Positions 63,675 through 64,000 of a DNA stretch of 64,000 nucleotides are shown here, piece by piece. The DNA lies in NCBI RefSeq assembly GCF_000416235.1, contig NZ_ATLO01000004.1, forward strand, positions 186,001-250,000. Direction: 5' to 3'. Below the pieces are notes generated by a model. It worked only from the letters and a program-made list of their open reading frames with translations, was not told the DNA's origin and did no database searches. Each line of letters starts with the position of its first letter. Position 1 is the stretch's first letter. The DNA comes from Pseudomonas sp. CFII64 (GTDB lineage Bacteria; Pseudomonadota; Gammaproteobacteria; Pseudomonadales; Pseudomonadaceae). Made by a program: the position numbers and the translations under genes.

Positions 63675-64000
63675 CTACTTAACCACCATCGGCGCAAAAA
63701 TCGCTCGAATCCCCCGACACTTCGGATAGGCCGAGCAACCCCAAAAACTACCCCCGGCATTCGCCCCGGTCCGGGCGACTCGCATGACCATCGCCTTGCG
63801 GCAATGCGGACAGGCCGGCGCTTCGGGCTCGACGGGAGTTTCCTTTAAAGGCGTAGCGACTTCGACCTCAGGCTCGACCCGAGGCTCAGGGTTGACCGGC
63901 TCTGTGATCGGCGCGGGAGCTACTACGCGTTTGGCGTCGGCGATCCAGCGATTCAACAAATCGCCATCCACCAATTTCAGATTGCGCCCCGAGGCGAACT
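63675..64000 (-). CDS. Mrr-like restriction endonuclease with C4 zinc finger, C-terminal part
   Basis: Cut by the right end of the window; the frame runs beyond 64000. The visible 108 residues begin FASGRNLKLVDGDLLNRW, which matches the end of Mrr-type catalytic domains, then a Pro/Val/Glu-rich linker and a topoisomerase-type C4 zinc finger (CPHCRKAMVMRVARTG, FWGCSAYPKC) near the C-terminus. The apparent TTG start at 63974 is not a true start. It would cleave or bind DNA in the cytosol. The family is inferred from a short segment. Confidence 0.7.
   Translation of the reverse strand, partial: FASGRNLKLVDGDLLNRWIADAKRVVAPAPITEPVNPEPRVEPEVEVATPLKETPVEPEAPACPHCRKAMVMRVARTGANAGGSFWGCSAYPKCRGIRAIFAPMVVK

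Noticed and set aside
1..64000. CRISPR arrays, tRNA/rRNA genes, IS elements, prophage genes, type III or VI secretion genes
   Set aside because: I looked for regular spaced repeats, cloverleaf-like sequences, transposase or integrase motifs and secretion components, and saw none. The spaced repeats present are REPINs.

Overview
The window is 64 kb of chromosome from a GC-rich gammaproteobacterium, almost certainly a Pseudomonas of the fluorescens group. Supporting evidence: codon use and GC-rich shadow frames; a typical Pseudomonas house set (putative porin of the Porin_5 family, DUF6279 lipoprotein, TorF-type porin, CvfB, BrkB, CsbD, LysE/AraC pair, ECF42/DGPF module); and several REP/REPIN families between genes. 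I saw no tRNA or rRNA gene, CRISPR array, insertion sequence or prophage.

Layout. 1-16963: three tandem giant genes (about 1670 residues each) encoding a DUF6543 'dermonecrotic toxin' N-terminal part, leucine-rich repeats and a C-terminal NEL-type E3 ubiquitin ligase domain. A minus-strand porin gene sits between the second and third. All three share a leader element just before the start codon. This is the most unusual part of the window, and the array may continue to the left. 17-23 kb: FemAB-like acetyltransferase, ABC exporter, periplasmic cyclophilin, alpha/beta hydrolase with a LysR regulator, a small secreted protein and azoreductase. 24-35 kb: secreted DUF4432 epimerase-like protein, EamA transporter, YbdG-type mechanosensitive channel, DEAD-box helicase, small periplasmic and lipoproteins, TorF porin, CvfB and DUF2177 protein. 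35-46 kb: CsbD, BrkB, a second type of peptide deformylase, a methyltransferase with a signal peptide, acetyltransferases, two orphan ABC-type binding proteins, a cytosine-deaminase-like enzyme, a DapF-fold protein lacking both catalytic cysteines, a LysE exporter with its AraC regulator, and an AlkD-like repair protein. 46-56 kb: secreted aldose sugar dehydrogenase, PepSY protein, PACE efflux pump with divergent LysR, beta-hydroxyacid dehydrogenase, MFS transporter, and an ECF42 sigma factor followed by its DGPF/SnoaL/VOC gene set with a recognisable ECF42-type promoter. 56-64 kb: a stand-alone LuxR-type HTH protein, an unknown 236-residue protein, a MASE2 diguanylate cyclase, MFS pump next to a frameshifted LysR gene, LysE exporter, YhcG-type PDDEXK nuclease and, cut by the window end, an Mrr-like nuclease with a C4 zinc finger.

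How genes work together. Divergent or adjacent regulator/transporter pairs are frequent (LysR-PACE, AraC-LysE, LysR pseudogene-MFS). The sigma factor and its three target genes form one stress-type module. The three NEL proteins look like paralogous effectors with a conserved N-terminal half and divergent substrate-recognition repeats. No secretion-system gene accompanies them here, so their route out of the cell is unknown. Names rest on motif recognition by eye; no database search was possible.
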